This document shows, piece by piece, positions 5,959-7,104 of a stretch of DNA of 7,104 nucleotides. The stretch comes from Actinomycetota bacterium (GTDB lineage Bacteria > Actinomycetota > Acidimicrobiia > Acidimicrobiales > SZUA-35). Location of the stretch: positions 1 through 7,104 of the forward strand of contig JAQCHM010000173.1 in NCBI GenBank assembly GCA_027730885.1. The letters run 5' to 3'. Below the pieces are notes generated by a model that saw nothing but the letters and a program-made list of their open reading frames with translations, did no database searches and was not told the DNA's origin. Numbering within the stretch: the first letter of the stretch is position 1; each line of letters opens with the position of its first letter. The translations under genes and the position numbers were made by a program.

Positions 5959-6771
5959 CTAAGTACTAGCGTAGCCGAGGCCGGTGGGTGCCTCCACCAA
6001 GCTCTGGAGGACACGTCCGATCGGTCCATGATCGTCGAAGAGATCGGCGTCGAGCATCGCCATCCCGTTGCCGGCGTGGACGACCCGGGCGTCGAGACCG
6101 ATCCAGGGGCCTTGCGGGAGCCGGAGCAACTGCACGGTGATGTCCGGGTTGATGTAGCGCCCTCCTTCGGCTGTCTCCTCCCAGCCGGCTGCCGCGGCCA
6201 GGTCGGAGACAGTGGCGACCGCAACGAACGGCGAGTTCTGCTCGCCCTCCACAAGCGCCGAGTGCAAGTTGATCCAACTAACACCGGGACCGGAGGTCTC
6301 GTGCGAGCCGGACACGTACCGCAGATCGCACGTGTCGCAGTTGAATCCCGGCGCCGGATAGTCGATGGTCCCCGCCCGTCGAGGTTCGGCCGGGGTCGGC
6401 GGTCGTGACGGCACAGATCCGGTGATCGCAGCCCCGGCAGGATCGAAGACGATCCACAGCGAGCTGGCTCTCGCCACCACCCGACCCTCGTGGGCCAGCG
6501 TGCCATCGACGACTGCCGCCCGCCGGCCGGGCTTGACGACGACCGCCTGTGTCGTCAGGACGTCGAGGGGAACCGGACGAAGCATCTCGACGGTGAGCCG
6601 TGAACAGAGCAGCGCCGAACCAGTCGCGGCCGCTGCCCGCTCCACGGTTCGGGCCAGGAGTCCGACGACGGGCCCGCCGTGGAGCGAGTCGGGGCTCCAC
6701 GGACCGCGGGTGAAGTCGGTCGGCCGGAACGTTTCGGGTCCTTCGGGCACGAAGAGCGCGTCAGAGTCCAT
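5959..6771 (-). CDS. Thioesterase-family protein (double hotdog, acyl-CoA thioesterase-like)
   Basis: A 270-residue protein with two tandem hotdog halves, resembling the TesB/4HBT_3-type family that hydrolyses acyl-CoA or related thioesters. The N-terminal half shows FRPTDFTRGPW then LHGGPVVGLLAR, with HGG at residues 31-33, and a strand-rich region LTVEMLRPVPLD. The C-terminal half shows WINLHSALVEGE, DLAAAAGWE, YINPDITVQLLRLPQGPWIGLDARV, GMAMLDADLFDDHG and GRVLQSLVEAP, the usual family order. A CxxC (C145, C148) in the linker is not something I associate with the family. The start is ATG 6771, six bases after AAGGAG; an upstream GTG at 6801 has no such site. It overlaps the end of the GMC oxidoreductase gene by 11 bp, so coupled translation is expected. 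Substrate unknown; in this setting a product of alcohol or sterol-like catabolism is possible but inferred. Some family members are called acyl-CoA thioesterase without biochemical proof. Confidence 0.87.
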   Translation of the reverse strand: MDSDALFVPEGPETFRPTDFTRGPWSPDSLHGGPVVGLLARTVERAAAATGSALLCSRLTVEMLRPVPLDVLTTQAVVVKPGRRAAVVDGTLAHEGRVVARASSLWIVFDPAGAAITGSVPSRPPTPAEPRRAGTIDYPAPGFNCDTCDLRYVSGSHETSGPGVSWINLHSALVEGEQNSPFVAVATVSDLAAAAGWEETAEGGRYINPDITVQLLRLPQGPWIGLDARVVHAGNGMAMLDADLFDDHGPIGRVLQSLVEAPTGLGYAST

Positions 6772-7104
6772 AACGCGCTCCTTCGGTCCGAAGCCACTCA
6801 CCCACCATCTCGCCGATCATGATGGTCGAGAGGTTGATGTTCGCTCTCGGCACAGTGGGCATGATCGAAGCGTCGGCGACGACGAGTTGGTCGACCGCGT
6901 GACAACGTCCGTACTGATCGACCACGGCCGACGGATCGGACGCCGGCCCCATTCGTGCTGTTCCACACGGGTGGTAGCCCGAGGCCGATCGTCGGCGAGC
7001 GAGTCCGGTCAGATCGTCGCGGGTCGAACGGGCGAGATCGGGAAACCTCACGGTCTCGATGAACTCGGCCAGCGGCGACTGTCTGGTGAGCGCAATCGCG
7101 TCCT
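6761..7104 (-). CDS. GMC-family oxidoreductase, C-terminal fragment at the window edge
   Basis: The last 113 residues of an FAD-dependent glucose-methanol-choline oxidoreductase; the FAD-binding N-terminus lies beyond the right edge. Visible motifs are those of the C-terminal GMC domain: ALTRQSPLAEFI, then SGYHPCGTARMGP with the catalytic histidine in YHPCGT, AVVDQYGRCHAVDQLVVADASIMP, and PRANINLSTIMIGEMVGEWL, where the Asn in NIN occupies the second active-site position (Asn or His in the family). The stop TGA is at 6763-6761, and the thioesterase gene starts 11 bp before the end of this stop codon. The enzyme would oxidise an alcohol to an aldehyde or ketone, passing electrons through FAD to oxygen or another acceptor; the substrate cannot be read from this fragment. 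The domain match is unambiguous. Confidence 0.93.
   Translation of the reverse strand, partial: DAIALTRQSPLAEFIETVRFPDLARSTRDDLTGLARRRSASGYHPCGTARMGPASDPSAVVDQYGRCHAVDQLVVADASIMPTVPRANINLSTIMIGEMVGEWLRTEGARYGL
6778..6783 (-). promoter_or_regulatory. Ribosome binding site of the thioesterase gene, inside the GMC gene
   Basis: AAGGAG on the minus strand, six bases before ATG 6771-6769, lies within the last codons of the GMC oxidoreductase. It decides the thioesterase start and marks the two genes as one transcription unit. Confidence 0.7.

Noticed and set aside
1..7104. Named defence, phage, CRISPR or transposon system
   Set aside because: I checked all genes and gaps. No repeats with spacers, integrase, transposase, nuclease or toxin-antitoxin pattern was seen; the genes are metabolic, transport and unknown-function families.

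Overview
The window is gene-dense, high-GC DNA with actinobacterial features: ATGA-type overlaps, very short gaps, a gene that looks leaderless, and a DUF1800/DUF1501 pair beside hotdog-thioesterase and GMC oxidoreductase genes. The gene mix suggests an environmental actinobacterium, perhaps of the class Acidimicrobiia. That placement is inferred from composition and content; no rRNA or marker gene is present. I see no tRNA, rRNA, CRISPR array, transposase or phage gene.

Layout. (1) Positions 1-2247, minus strand: a two-gene unit, DUF1800 (2247 to 936) followed by DUF1501 (939 to beyond the left edge), coupled by a 4-base ATGA overlap. The DUF1800 gene carries an apparent +1 frameshift in a run of five C near its 5' end. 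Neither protein has a convincing complete export signal. (2) Positions 2304-4458, plus strand: a 77-residue protein resembling an isolated histidine-kinase DHp/H-box hairpin, then a short-chain dehydrogenase/reductase (SDR), then an EamA/DMT-type ten-helix transporter. (3) Positions 4409-7104, minus strand: a probable three-gene unit read from the right edge, made of the C-terminus of a GMC oxidoreductase, a double-hotdog thioesterase-family protein and an MFS transporter of the drug:H+ antiporter type. The MFS gene appears to start at CTG. Its 3' end overlaps the EamA gene tail-to-tail by 50 bp, and a perfect 16-bp palindrome lies in the overlap.

How the genes may work together. The right-hand unit combines alcohol oxidation (GMC), acyl-thioester hydrolysis or binding (thioesterase) and efflux (MFS), which fits catabolism or detoxification of a hydrophobic compound. 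The SDR and EamA genes may form a second small oxidation-plus-transport unit. The DUF1800/DUF1501 pair is a widespread partnership of unknown biochemical role. The mini-DHp gene diverges from it across only 56 bp, so a regulatory link is possible but unproven. Intergenic space is minimal: the longest non-coding stretch is the 59 bases between the mini-DHp gene and the SDR gene.
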